64,000 nt of DNA from JABFWF01 sp035539135. GTDB lineage: Bacteria; Pseudomonadota; Gammaproteobacteria; Xanthomonadales; Xanthomonadaceae. Both the position numbers and the translations under genes were made by a program. Below the pieces are notes generated by a model, which searched no databases, was not told where the DNA came from, and saw only the letters and a program-made list of their open reading frames with translations. Positions 55,027 to 63,198 of this stretch are shown one piece after another; the first letter of the stretch is position 1, and the number at the start of each line of letters is the position of its first letter. The stretch lies in the NCBI GenBank assembly GCA_035539135.1, contig DATLJD010000013.1:186001-250000 (forward strand). Reading direction: 5' to 3'.

Positions 55027-56058
55027 ATGACGACGATGAAGGCGCTGGTCAAGCGCGAAGCGGCCAAGGGCATCTGGATGGAGGAGGTGCCGGTGCCCTC
55101 GCCCGGCCCCAACGAGGTGCTGATCCGGCTGGAGAAGACCGCGATCTGCGGCACCGACCTGCACATCTACCTGTGGGACGAGTGGAGCCAGCGCACGATC
55201 AAGCCGGGCCTGGTGATCGGCCACGAGTTCGTCGGACGGATCGTCGAGATCGGCCCGGGCGTGACCGGCTACAAGGTCGGCCAGCGGGTATCCGCCGAAG
55301 GCCACATCGTCTGCGGCCACTGCCGCAACTGCCGCGCCGGCCGCCAGCACCTGTGCCCGAACACGGTCGGCATCGGCGTCAATCGCGACGGCGCCTTCGC
55401 CGAATACATCGTGATGCCGGCCAGCAACCTGTGGCCGATCCCCGACCAGATCCCGTCCGAGCTGGCCGCGTTCTTCGACCCGTTCGGCAACGCCGCGCAT
55501 TGCGCGCTGGAATTCGACGTGGTCGGCGAGGACGTGCTGATCACCGGCGCCGGCCCGATCGGCATCATCGCCGCCGGCATCTGCAAGTTCATCGGCGCGC
55601 GCAACGTCGTCGTCACCGACGTCAACGACTACCGCCTCAAGCTCGCCGCCGACATGGGCGCGACCCGGGTGGTCAACGTGAGCAACACCTCGCTCAAGGA
55701 CGTGATGGCCGACCTGCACATGGAGGGATTCGACGTCGGCCTTGAGATGAGCGGCAATCCGCGCGCCTTCAACGACATGCTCGATTGCATGTACCACGGC
55801 GGCAAGATCGCGATGCTCGGGATCATGCCCAAGGGCGCCGGCGCCGACTGGGACAAGATCATCTTCAAGGGCCTGACCATCCACGGCATCTACGGTCGGA
55901 AGATGTACGAGACCTGGTACAAGATGACGCAGCTCGTGCTGAGCGGCTTCCCGCTCGGCAAGGTGCTGACCCACCAGCTGCCGGTCGACGCTTTCCAGCA
56001 GGGCTTCGAACTGATGGAATCGGGCAAGGCCGGGAAGGTCGTGCTGAGCTGGAACTAG
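55027..56058 (+). CDS. tdh: L-threonine 3-dehydrogenase
   Basis: This 343-residue zinc medium-chain dehydrogenase oxidises threonine to 2-amino-3-ketobutyrate. The catalytic zinc site is in TAICGTDLHIYLWDEWSQ and GHEFVG, the structural zinc Cys cluster is CGHCRNCRAGRQHLC, and the NAD fold is VLITGAGPIGIIAAGICKFI. Kbl, the next enzyme, follows 93 bases downstream, forming the Tdh-Kbl path from threonine to glycine and acetyl-CoA. Confidence 0.97.
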   Translation: MTTMKALVKREAAKGIWMEEVPVPSPGPNEVLIRLEKTAICGTDLHIYLWDEWSQRTIKPGLVIGHEFVGRIVEIGPGVTGYKVGQRVSAEGHIVCGHCRNCRAGRQHLCPNTVGIGVNRDGAFAEYIVMPASNLWPIPDQIPSELAAFFDPFGNAAHCALEFDVVGEDVLITGAGPIGIIAAGICKFIGARNVVVTDVNDYRLKLAADMGATRVVNVSNTSLKDVMADLHMEGFDVGLEMSGNPRAFNDMLDCMYHGGKIAMLGIMPKGAGADWDKIIFKGLTIHGIYGRKMYETWYKMTQLVLSGFPLGKVLTHQLPVDAFQQGFELMESGKAGKVVLSWN

Positions 56059-56111
56059 CGCGACCACGCGGCGGCCGCTTCGGCCGGCGACTTAGACCTC
56101 CGACGACAAGA

Positions 56112-56143
56112 CACTGGCTCCCTGCTTTCGCGGGGACGACGAG
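56112..56143 (+). repeat. REP-like hairpin in the tdh-kbl gap
   Basis: CACTGGCTCCCTGCTTTCGC then GGGGACGACGAG is the familiar bacterial REP pattern (stem CCCTGC/GCGGGG around TTTC), whose antisense-frame translation gives the tell-tale HWLPAFAG. It ends about eight bases before the kbl start, so it overlaps the translation initiation region. A CGGCCG-CTT-CGGCCG palindrome is at 56072-56086. Confidence 0.65.
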
Positions 56144-56151
56144 CAGAGAAC

Positions 56152-57345
56152 ATGTCCCTCACCGACCGTTACGCCCGGACCCTCGACGACATCCGCGACG
56201 CCGGCCTGTTCAAGGCCGAGCGTGTCATCACCAGCCCGCAGGCGGCGGAGATCACCCTCGCCGACGGCCGCACGGTGCTGAACTTCTGCGCCAACAACTA
56301 CCTCGGCCTCGCCGACCACCCGGCGATGATCCAGGCGGCGAAGGACGCGCTGGACAGCCACGGCTTCGGCATGGCCTCGGTGCGCTTCATCTGCGGTACC
56401 CAGGACCTGCACAAGGAACTGGAGCAGACCATCGCCGGCTTCTTCGGCACCGAGGACACGATCCTGTACGCGGCCTGCTTCGACGCCAATGGGGGCCTGT
56501 TCGAGCCGCTGCTGGGCGAGGAGGACGCGGTTATCTCCGACGCCCTCAACCACGCCTCGATCATCGACGGCGTGCGCCTGTGCAAGGCGAAGCGCTACCG
56601 CTACGCCAACTGCGACATGGCGGACCTCGAGAAGCAGCTGCAGCAGGCCCGCGCCGACGGCGCGAAGCAGATCCTGATCACCAGCGACGGCGTGTTCTCG
56701 ATGGACGGCTTCATCGCGCCGCTGGACGAGATCACCCGCCTCGCCAAGCAGTACGGCGCGCTGGTGCACATCGACGAGTGCCACGCGACCGGCTTCATCG
56801 GCGCCACCGGCCGCGGCTCGGCCGAGGTCAAGGGCGTGATGGACCGGATCGACATCTTCACCGGCACCCTCGGCAAGGCGATGGGCGGCGCGCTCGGCGG
56901 CTTCACCACCGCGAAGCGCGAGGTGGTCGAACTGCTGCGCCAGCGGTCGCGGCCGTACCTGTTCTCCAACTCGCTGCCGCCGCACGTGGTGGCCGCGGCG
57001 ATCCGCGCCTTCCGCATGCTCGACGAGGCGGGCGAACTGCGCGAGCGGCTGGCCGACAACACCCGCCACTTCCGCGAGCGGATGACCGCCGCCGGCTTCG
57101 ACATCCGCCCCGGCGTGCATCCGATCTGCCCGGTGATGCTGTACGACGCGCCGCTGGCGCAGAAGTTCGCCGAGCGCCTGCTCGAGGAAGGCATCTACGC
57201 GATCGGCTTCTTCTTCCCGGTGGTGCCGCAGGGCCAGGCGCGGATCCGCACCCAGATGTCGGCTGCGCACACCCGCGAGCACGTGGATCGCGCGATCGAC
57301 GCGTTCACCCGGATCGGGCGCGAGCTGGGCGTGCTGAAGGGCTGA
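56152..57345 (+). CDS. kbl: Glycine C-acetyltransferase (2-amino-3-ketobutyrate CoA ligase)
   Basis: This 397-residue PLP-dependent alpha-oxoamine synthase cleaves 2-amino-3-ketobutyrate with CoA to glycine and acetyl-CoA. Hallmarks are NFCANNYLGLADHP, HIDECHATGFIGATGRGSAE and the PLP lysine in TGTLGKAMGGALGGF. Partner of Tdh. Its 3' end overlaps the convergent pseudouridine synthase gene by 41 bases. Confidence 0.97.
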   Translation: MSLTDRYARTLDDIRDAGLFKAERVITSPQAAEITLADGRTVLNFCANNYLGLADHPAMIQAAKDALDSHGFGMASVRFICGTQDLHKELEQTIAGFFGTEDTILYAACFDANGGLFEPLLGEEDAVISDALNHASIIDGVRLCKAKRYRYANCDMADLEKQLQQARADGAKQILITSDGVFSMDGFIAPLDEITRLAKQYGALVHIDECHATGFIGATGRGSAEVKGVMDRIDIFTGTLGKAMGGALGGFTTAKREVVELLRQRSRPYLFSNSLPPHVVAAAIRAFRMLDEAGELRERLADNTRHFRERMTAAGFDIRPGVHPICPVMLYDAPLAQKFAERLLEEGIYAIGFFFPVVPQGQARIRTQMSAAHTREHVDRAIDAFTRIGRELGVLKG

Positions 57346-58135
57346 GGCCGGACGCCGGCGCGAGCGCGGCGGCTTCCTCCGCGCTCAGCGCGCGCCAGGC
57401 GCCCTTCGCTAGGTCGCCCAGCGCGAGGTCGCCGATCGCGACCCGCACCAGCCGCAGCACCGCGATGTCGAAGGCGGCGAGCAGCCGCCGGATCTGCCGG
57501 TTGCGGCCCGCGTCGAGGACGATCTCCAGCCAGGCGTTGCGGGTGCCGCTGCGCAGCAGGCGCGCCGAAACCGCGCGCAGCCGCTCGCCGTCGCATTCGA
57601 CGCCCGTCTCGAGCGCGGCCAGCGTGGCGGCGTCCGGCAGCGTGTCGACCTGCACGTGGTAGGTCTTGCGCAGGCCGTGCGCGGGGTCGGTGATCGCCGC
57701 CGCCCACGCCGGGTCGTTGCCGAGCAGCAGCAGGCCTTCGCTGGCCTTGTCGAGGCGCCCGACCGGCGCCAGCCACGGCAGGCCGGCGCCGTCCAGGCAA
57801 CGGTAGATGGTGTCGCGACCGTGCTCGTCGCGGACGGTGGTGACCAGGCCGCGCGGCTTGTTGAGCATCAGGTAGCAGCGTTCGGGCGCCGTCGGCGGGC
57901 GGCCGTCGAGCAGGATGTCGGCATCGGCCGATGTCGGGGCCTCTGGATCGCGCACGACCTTGCCCGCGACCGCGACGCGGCCGGCGCGGATCCACTGCGT
58001 CGCTTCGCTGCGCGAACACAGCCCGCGCTTGGACAGCACGCGCGCGAGGCCGTGTCGGACCTGGCCCGCCGGACGCGTCGGCGATGCCGCGGGGCGGCGG
58101 CGATTTTCGCGAATCCCCCGCCCGCCCGCCTTCAA
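57305..58135 (-). CDS. RsuA/RluB-type pseudouridine synthase
   Basis: This RNA pseudouridine synthase has an N-terminal S4 domain (HGLARVLSKRGLCSRSEATQ) and the RsuA-type catalytic core: LNKPRGLVTTVRDEHGRDTI, catalytic Asp in VGRLDKASEGLLLLGND and RQIRRLLAAFDIAVLRLVRV. Start is uncertain: TTG 58135 overlaps the stop of the gene upstream and keeps the conserved RHGLAR, while GTG 58039 would begin inside the S4 domain. Which rRNA uridine it modifies cannot be told. The C-terminus overlaps kbl antisense. Confidence 0.85.
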   Translation of the reverse strand: MKAGGRGIRENRRRPAASPTRPAGQVRHGLARVLSKRGLCSRSEATQWIRAGRVAVAGKVVRDPEAPTSADADILLDGRPPTAPERCYLMLNKPRGLVTTVRDEHGRDTIYRCLDGAGLPWLAPVGRLDKASEGLLLLGNDPAWAAAITDPAHGLRKTYHVQVDTLPDAATLAALETGVECDGERLRAVSARLLRSGTRNAWLEIVLDAGRNRQIRRLLAAFDIAVLRLVRVAIGDLALGDLAKGAWRALSAEEAAALAPASGLSPSARPARARSG

Positions 58136-58662
58136 GGCCTGGGCTGGTCGTCCGCCGGCGGCGGGGTCGGCAGGGGCTGCGCCTCGGTCGCGGCGGACTG
58201 GCCGTCCGCGGCCGGAGCCGGCGCGGTCGCCGGTTGCGCGCCGCGCGCGACGCGCACGCCGCGTGCCTCCATCCAGGCGCTGAATTCGTCCGCGGTCATC
58301 TTCTTGCCGTTCTGGCTCATGTTGAAGCGCCACGGCGTGTTGTCGTATTGCGTGCGGGGTTTGTAGGCGGCGGGATCGGTCGCATCGACGCCCGGCGCCG
58401 GCATCGCCTTGGCGACGTTGCTGCAGCGCGCGATTTCCTGCCGCAGCAGTACCTGGTCCACCGACAGCGACGCCTCATAGGCCTGCGACAGTACCCCGGC
58501 CGGCGCGCCCAGCGGCTGCGGTTCGAAGGCGAGTTCCGGCGACAACGGCGCGGTGCCGGCCGCGGTCGGCGACGCCACCGGACCCGCCGGGGGGCAGGTC
58601 GCCGCCCAGGCGAGGGCGGGCGACAGCAGCAGCATCAGGCCACACGTGGGAACGGTGCGCAT
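58132..58662 (-). CDS. Secreted hypothetical protein
   Basis: This 176-residue protein has a signal peptide (MRTVPTCGLMLLLSPALAWA). The mature part begins with ATCPPAGP and has a Pro/Ala stretch, two Cys, a central segment FNMSQNGKKMTADEFSAWME that looks conserved, and a Pro/Ala/Asp-rich disordered tail. I do not recognise a family. The start at 58662 is chosen because it yields the signal peptide. Its end overlaps the proposed start of the pseudouridine synthase. Confidence 0.7.
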   Translation of the reverse strand: MRTVPTCGLMLLLSPALAWAATCPPAGPVASPTAAGTAPLSPELAFEPQPLGAPAGVLSQAYEASLSVDQVLLRQEIARCSNVAKAMPAPGVDATDPAAYKPRTQYDNTPWRFNMSQNGKKMTADEFSAWMEARGVRVARGAQPATAPAPAADGQSAATEAQPLPTPPPADDQPRP

Positions 58663-58807
58663 CGCGATTGCCTTCGGCGGGAACGACGCAACGAGTGTAG
58701 GCAGCCGCGCGCCTTTGCTCAATCGCGATGGCGTGAAAAGACCGCGCGCGGCGCACCGCACGCCGGCCTGCCTGTGGTCCCTGCATGCCATCCATCGCAA
58801 ATGGCGC

Positions 58808-58839
58808 AAAAAAAAAGAGCCCGGCGCGAGGCCGGGCTC
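58808..58839 (-). terminator. Intrinsic terminator of the OmpA-family gene
   Basis: A 9-bp perfect stem (GAGCCCGGC/GCCGGGCTC, five-base loop) is followed on the minus strand by nine T residues. It lies 22 bases after the OmpA-family stop. It is a textbook rho-independent terminator. Confidence 0.92.
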
Positions 58840-58861
58840 CGGACCACGAATGCGAACCGGA

Positions 58862-59968
58862 TTACTGGTTCTGCACGTTCAGCTCGGTACGACGGTTCTG
58901 CGCGCGGCCTTCCGGATTGTCCGAACCATCCGGGTTGGTGTTCGGCGCGATCGGACGGCTCTCGCCGTAACCGGTCGGGCCGACCAGGCGCGAGGCGTCG
59001 ATGCCGTTGCTGGTCAGGTAGTCGTACACCGCCTGGGCGCGACGCTCCGACAGCTTCTGGTTGTAGGCGTCGGTACCGACCGAGTCGGTGTGGCCGGCGA
59101 CCTCGACCTTCAGGTCGGGATAGCGCTTCAGGATCTCGACCGCCTGGCCGAGGATCTCGACCGCGTCCGGACGCAGCGTCGACTTGTCGAAGTCGAAGTT
59201 GACGCCCTTCAGGTCGATCGACACCGGCACCGGGCAGCCATCCGGACCGATGGTCTGGCCGGCCTGCGAACCCGGGCACTTGTCGTCGCAGTCGTTGACG
59301 CCGTCGCCGTCGCTGTCCATGTCGGCGCAGGTCTGGGTCGGGGCGGGCGCCGGGGCGACCGGGGCGACCGGCTCCGGACCCAGCGGGATCACGACGCCGA
59401 CCGAGGCCAGCACGTCGCTGAAGTTGGACGCGCCGAGGTCGTTGCCGGCGGCGTCGACCGCGCTGCCGTCCATGTCGAAGCGCACGGCCAGCTCGGTGCG
59501 GATGCCCACGCGGCCCATGTCGCCCTGCAGGCCGAGGCCGAACTTGCCGGCCAGGTTGCCGTCCTCACGCTGGCCCGGGGAGTCCGGGTTCGGGAAGTTG
59601 TCGAACTCTTCCTCGGCGCGCTGGTAGCCCAGGCCCATCAGGATGTACGGATTCCAGGTGCGGCCTTCGGCGATGAAGTGGCGACGCAGGTCGAGCGAGA
59701 CGCCGTACTGCGACCAGTTCAGGTCCTCGTTGGCGTTCTGCTTCGGGTTCTGCCAGTTCAGCTGGCCGTCCAGCGACCAGTTCTCGTTGATGAAGCGGCC
59801 GATGCCGATCGCGCCGAACATGGCGTTTTCGGTGTCGCGGCTGCTGTCCTGGTGGTTGTAGCCGATGTCGCCGGTCAGGTACCAACGGTTGTCGAAGTCC
59901 TGCGCGAAGGCCGCCTGTGCCACGCCCAGACCGCCGAGCAGCGCGGCGCAGAGGAGTTTCTTATTCAT
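58862..59968 (-). CDS. OmpA-family outer-membrane protein with TSP3 linker
   Basis: This is a 368-residue protein. A signal peptide (to AFA at about 22) is followed by an N-terminal eight-strand barrel (about 23-195, ending SVGVVIPLG), a Pro/Ala hinge, a thrombospondin type 3 calcium-binding repeat (DSDGDGVNDCDDKCPG) and a C-terminal OmpA peptidoglycan-binding domain (KYPDL-type region with AGHTDSVGTDAYNQKLSERR). The gene has an AAGGAG ribosome site, a strong terminator, and an AT-rich leader at about 60075-60090, consistent with high expression. Confidence 0.94.
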   Translation of the reverse strand: MNKKLLCAALLGGLGVAQAAFAQDFDNRWYLTGDIGYNHQDSSRDTENAMFGAIGIGRFINENWSLDGQLNWQNPKQNANEDLNWSQYGVSLDLRRHFIAEGRTWNPYILMGLGYQRAEEEFDNFPNPDSPGQREDGNLAGKFGLGLQGDMGRVGIRTELAVRFDMDGSAVDAAGNDLGASNFSDVLASVGVVIPLGPEPVAPVAPAPAPTQTCADMDSDGDGVNDCDDKCPGSQAGQTIGPDGCPVPVSIDLKGVNFDFDKSTLRPDAVEILGQAVEILKRYPDLKVEVAGHTDSVGTDAYNQKLSERRAQAVYDYLTSNGIDASRLVGPTGYGESRPIAPNTNPDGSDNPEGRAQNRRTELNVQNQ

Positions 59969-60128
59969 CTTCAGCTCCTTGATCAGATAAAGAAATGCGG
60001 TGAAGCAGAGACTCGGGGAACGGCCCTATCCTCGCCATCCCGTCCAGACTAGTGCGATGCCGGTGAAAGCCTCGTTAACATTAACATAACGGTTCAGGGT
60101 CGGCCACCAGGCCGAGCCCCGGCCTTTT

Positions 60129-61580
60129 TCACACCCTGTACAGGTTCATGAATTGCTCGATCGGCAAGGCTTCCAGCCGCGCCGGATCGGCCGCCAACTC
60201 GAGGATCCGGTCGACCTGGGCCGCCGGCAGGTGCGCCCGCAGGGCCGCCTCGCACTTGGCCATCAGCACCGGGATACCCTCCCCGCGCCGCTTGCGGTGG
60301 CCGATCGGGTAGTCGATCGAGACCTTCTCGGTGGCGCTGCCGTCCTTGAAGAAGACCTGGACCGCATTGCCGATGTAGCGCTTGTCCGGGTCGAAGTAGT
60401 CACGGGTGAACTGCGGGTTCTCGCGGACGGTCATCTTCTCGCGCAGGGCATCGATGCGCGGGTCGGTGGCGACCGCGTCCGTGTAATCCTCGGCGGTCAG
60501 GCGGCCGAAGATCAGCGGCACCGCGACCATGTACTGGATGCAGTGGTCGCGGTCCGCGTAATTGGCCAGCGGGCCGGTCTTGTCGATGATGCGCACGCCG
60601 GCTTCCTGGGTTTCGATCTCGATCCGCTCGATCTGGTCGATCCGGCCCTTGACCTGCGGGTGCAGGCGCATCGCCGCCTCGACCGCGGTCTGGGCATGGA
60701 ATTCGGCCGGAAAGCTGATCTTGAACAGCACGTTCTCCATGACGTAGCTGCCGAACGGGCGCTCGAAGCTGAACGCGTTGCCCTTGAAGGCGACGTCGTA
60801 GAAGCCCCAGGTCTTCGCGCTCAGCGCGCTCGGGTAGCCGACCACCTGCTTGTGCACCGCGTTGAGGGCATGGGTCACGGCGCGGCGGCAGGCGTCGCCG
60901 GCGGCCCAGCTCTTGCGCGGCCCCGTGTTGGGAGCGTGGCGGTAGGTGCGCAGCGCCCCGTTGTCGATCCACGAGTGCGACACGGCGGTGATGACCTGCT
61001 CCCTGGTCCCGCCCAGCATCGCGGTGGCGACCGCGGTGGAGGCCAGGCGAACCAGGATCACGTGGTCCATGCCGACCCGGTTGAACGAGTTCTGCAGCGC
61101 ATAGACGCCCTGGATCTCGTGCGCCTTGATCGCCCAGGTCAGGACGTCGCGCACGGTCACCGGCGCGCCTCCGTCACGCAGGGCCTGGCGGCTCTGCCAG
61201 TCGGCGACGGCGAGGATCGCGCCGAGGTTGTCGGACGGGTGGCCCCACTCCGCCGCCAGCCAGGTGTCGTTGAAGTCGAGCCAGCGGATCAGGGTGCCGA
61301 TGTTGAAGGCGCCCTGGACCGGGTCGAGTTCGTAGGAGGTGCCAGGGACGAGGGTACCGCCGGGCAGGGTCGCGCCCGGCACGATCGGGCCGAGGTGCTT
61401 GACGCACTCCGGGAACTTCATCGCCAGCATCGCGCAGGCCAGCGAATCCAGCAGCATGTACCGGGCGGTGTCGTACGCCTCCTGCGAATCGACCTGGTAG
61501 TCGATCACGTAGTCGGCGATGTCCACCATCGGCTGGTCGGGATCGGGGCGGGCGGCGGAACGGATGTCGTGCTGGCTCAT
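60129..61580 (-). CDS. prpD: 2-methylcitrate dehydratase (MmgE/PrpD)
   Basis: This 483-residue MmgE/PrpD-family enzyme of the methylcitrate cycle for propionyl-CoA use dehydrates 2-methylcitrate to 2-methyl-cis-aconitate. Typical PrpD stretches are visible: LDFNDTWLAAEWGHPSDNLG, GDACRRAVTHALNAV and YADRDHCIQYMVAVPLIFGR. The 2-methylcitrate synthase gene is 1.6 kb away on the same strand, with two opposite-strand genes in between. The ATG at 61580 gives the expected length. Confidence 0.93.
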   Translation of the reverse strand: MSQHDIRSAARPDPDQPMVDIADYVIDYQVDSQEAYDTARYMLLDSLACAMLAMKFPECVKHLGPIVPGATLPGGTLVPGTSYELDPVQGAFNIGTLIRWLDFNDTWLAAEWGHPSDNLGAILAVADWQSRQALRDGGAPVTVRDVLTWAIKAHEIQGVYALQNSFNRVGMDHVILVRLASTAVATAMLGGTREQVITAVSHSWIDNGALRTYRHAPNTGPRKSWAAGDACRRAVTHALNAVHKQVVGYPSALSAKTWGFYDVAFKGNAFSFERPFGSYVMENVLFKISFPAEFHAQTAVEAAMRLHPQVKGRIDQIERIEIETQEAGVRIIDKTGPLANYADRDHCIQYMVAVPLIFGRLTAEDYTDAVATDPRIDALREKMTVRENPQFTRDYFDPDKRYIGNAVQVFFKDGSATEKVSIDYPIGHRKRRGEGIPVLMAKCEAALRAHLPAAQVDRILELAADPARLEALPIEQFMNLYRV

Positions 61581-61962
61581 TGCGGATCCGACGGCGTAGG
61601 GAGCCCGCTATTTTGCCAGACGCGTGACGGCCATCGCGTTGTGCGAGGCGCCGGCCGCCCCCGCTGGCGCCTTTGCGGGTGCGCCCCGGCGCCCGGCCGG
61701 ATCCCCGCGCCGCGCCGCGCAGGCTGCCACACGTTCAGCTGCCGTTGTGTTTGTGATGGATACCGTGCGCCAACTTTTTTGCCCGCCCCCTTGGCGGGCG
61801 CCGGCGCCACCCGCGTTTTTCCGCGGATCTCGCGCCCGGGCTGAAGGTAGCCGCAGAGCCGCCGCCCTCCCCAGTACGCCATGCCGGTCCCGGCCGCCAC
61901 CCCGTCTTGACCATCGAGGGGGAAGCATCGCCGCCCGGCGCAACGGAGCAAGGAGTCCGACG
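61581..61962. other. Gene-free divergent region between prpD and the SleB-like gene
   Basis: These 382 bases should hold the promoters of both genes. A run TTTTTT followed by the hairpin GCCCGCC/GGCGGGC (61775-61799) and a CGCGTTTTTCCGCG inverted pair (61812-61825) are visible. The order of T-run and stem is wrong for a terminator of either neighbour. I see no consensus promoter and no credible gene. The ribosome site AGGAG for the SleB-like gene is at its right end. Confidence 0.45.
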
Positions 61963-62421
61963 ATGAAGTTGGCCTGGATCCTCTGGCTGTCGCAGGTATT
62001 GCCGCAGCCGGCCGCCGATTCGCTGTGCCTGAGCACCACCGTCTATCTGGAAGCGCGCGACCAGTCCGTGCGCGGCCAGCAGGCGGTGGCCGAGGTCGCC
62101 CTGCGCCGCCGCGACAGCGGCCTGTGGGGCGACAGCGTGTGCGACGTGGTGACCGCCCGCAAGCAGTTCGCGCCCGGCATCGTGTCGCCCAACACCAACC
62201 TGCGCAACGTCGATGCCTGGACCGAAGCGGTCGAGATCGCGCTCGCGTCGCAACGCAACTGGGCGCTGCCGCCCGGCCAGCGCGAGGAGATCGTGCCGGG
62301 CGCGAGCCATTTCGCCGCGACCGCGATCGCCTCGCCCAGCTGGCGCAACGCCTACCAGGTCGCGGTGATCGGCGACCACACCTTCTACCGGGTGCAGAAG
62401 CTCACGCCACGCGGTTCCTGA
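61963..62421 (+). CDS. SleB/CwlJ-type cell wall hydrolase
   Basis: This 152-residue protein has a hydrophobic N-terminus (MKLAWILWLSQVLPQPAA, probable signal) and the Hydrolase_2 (SleB) domain. The catalytic-Glu motif is STTVYLEARDQSVRGQQAVA, followed by DVVTARKQFAPGI and SHFAATAIASPSWRNAYQ. It likely acts as a lytic transglycosylase or similar enzyme on peptidoglycan in the periplasm. Ribosome site AGGAG lies seven bases before ATG 61963. Confidence 0.85.
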   Translation: MKLAWILWLSQVLPQPAADSLCLSTTVYLEARDQSVRGQQAVAEVALRRRDSGLWGDSVCDVVTARKQFAPGIVSPNTNLRNVDAWTEAVEIALASQRNWALPPGQREEIVPGASHFAATAIASPSWRNAYQVAVIGDHTFYRVQKLTPRGS

Positions 62422-62509
62422 CTTCGCGCGACGCAGCGTTGCGCGCGCCGCGATTGAACGCGGCGCCATGCGCCGCACATAGTGGCCTCCCCTGCCACGC
62501 AGGCCTTCG

Positions 62510-63121
62510 ATGAAGCTGTACTACTCGCCCGGCGCCTGCTCGCTCGCCGACCACATCGTGCTGGAGTGGATCGGCCAGCCCTACGAAACGCGGCGCGTCT
62601 CGCGCGAGGAACGGCATTCCCCCGACTATCTCGCGATCAATCCGGCCGGCGCGGTGCCCGCGCTGGAGGACGACGGCTGGGTGCTGACCCAGAACGTGGC
62701 GATCCTGCACTACCTAGCCGACAGGTTCCCGCAGTCGGGCCTGGACGGCGGCACCGACCCGCGCGCCCGCGCCGAGGTCAACCGCTGGCTGGCCTTCGCC
62801 AACTCCGACGTGCACCCGGCGTTCAAGCCCCTGTTCGGGGCGACCGCCTACCTCGAGGACGAGGCCGCGATCGCGAAGAGCAAGGCCAACGCGCGCGCCC
62901 AGCTGCGCGGCCTGTTCGCGCGCGCGGACGCGCGGCTGGCGGACCGCGACTGGATCGCCGGCGACCGTTCGATCGCCGATCCCTACCTTTACGTCGTCAC
63001 CCGCTGGGCGAAGGCCAACGAGGTCGACCTGTCGGGCTTCGGGCACCTCGAGGCGCACTTCCGCCGCATGGGCGAGGATCCGGCGGTGCGCAGGGTGCTG
63101 GCGGACGAAGGGCTGTCCTGA
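62510..63121 (+). CDS. Glutathione S-transferase, beta-like class
   Basis: This 203-residue cytoplasmic GST has the N-terminal thioredoxin-fold start LYYSPGACSLADHIVLEWIG, with the Cys10 typical of bacterial beta-class GSTs, and NPAGAVPALEDDGWVLTQNV with the cis-Pro loop. The C-terminal helical domain ends with the N-capping IAGDRSIADPYLYVV. It conjugates or reduces glutathione adducts; substrate unknown. A bidirectional terminator follows. Confidence 0.92.
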   Translation: MKLYYSPGACSLADHIVLEWIGQPYETRRVSREERHSPDYLAINPAGAVPALEDDGWVLTQNVAILHYLADRFPQSGLDGGTDPRARAEVNRWLAFANSDVHPAFKPLFGATAYLEDEAAIAKSKANARAQLRGLFARADARLADRDWIAGDRSIADPYLYVVTRWAKANEVDLSGFGHLEAHFRRMGEDPAVRRVLADEGLS

Positions 63122-63141
63122 GCCAGCCGACGCCGCAACGA

Positions 63142-63168
63142 AAAAGGCCGCGCGGAACGCGGCCTTTT
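63142..63168. terminator. Bidirectional terminator between GST and prpC
   Basis: A perfect inverted repeat AAAAGGCCGCG/CGCGGCCTTTT with a five-base loop lies between the convergent GST and prpC genes. T-runs occur on both strands, so it can terminate transcription in both directions. Confidence 0.92.
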
Positions 63169-63198
63169 CCTTTTCCGGACCCGGAGTTCCGGGGCGAT

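Noticed and set aside
50562..55166. A single 1,534-codon minus-strand frame joining the S46 copy 1 frame with upstream sequence
   Set aside because: It is the S46 copy 1 frame running open through the coding region of copy 2 in a different frame. Signal peptides and ribosome sites mark two separate genes.
61775..61799. T-run plus hairpin as a terminator upstream of the SleB-like gene
   Set aside because: The T-run precedes the stem on the plus strand and reads as A on the minus strand, so it cannot terminate either neighbour.
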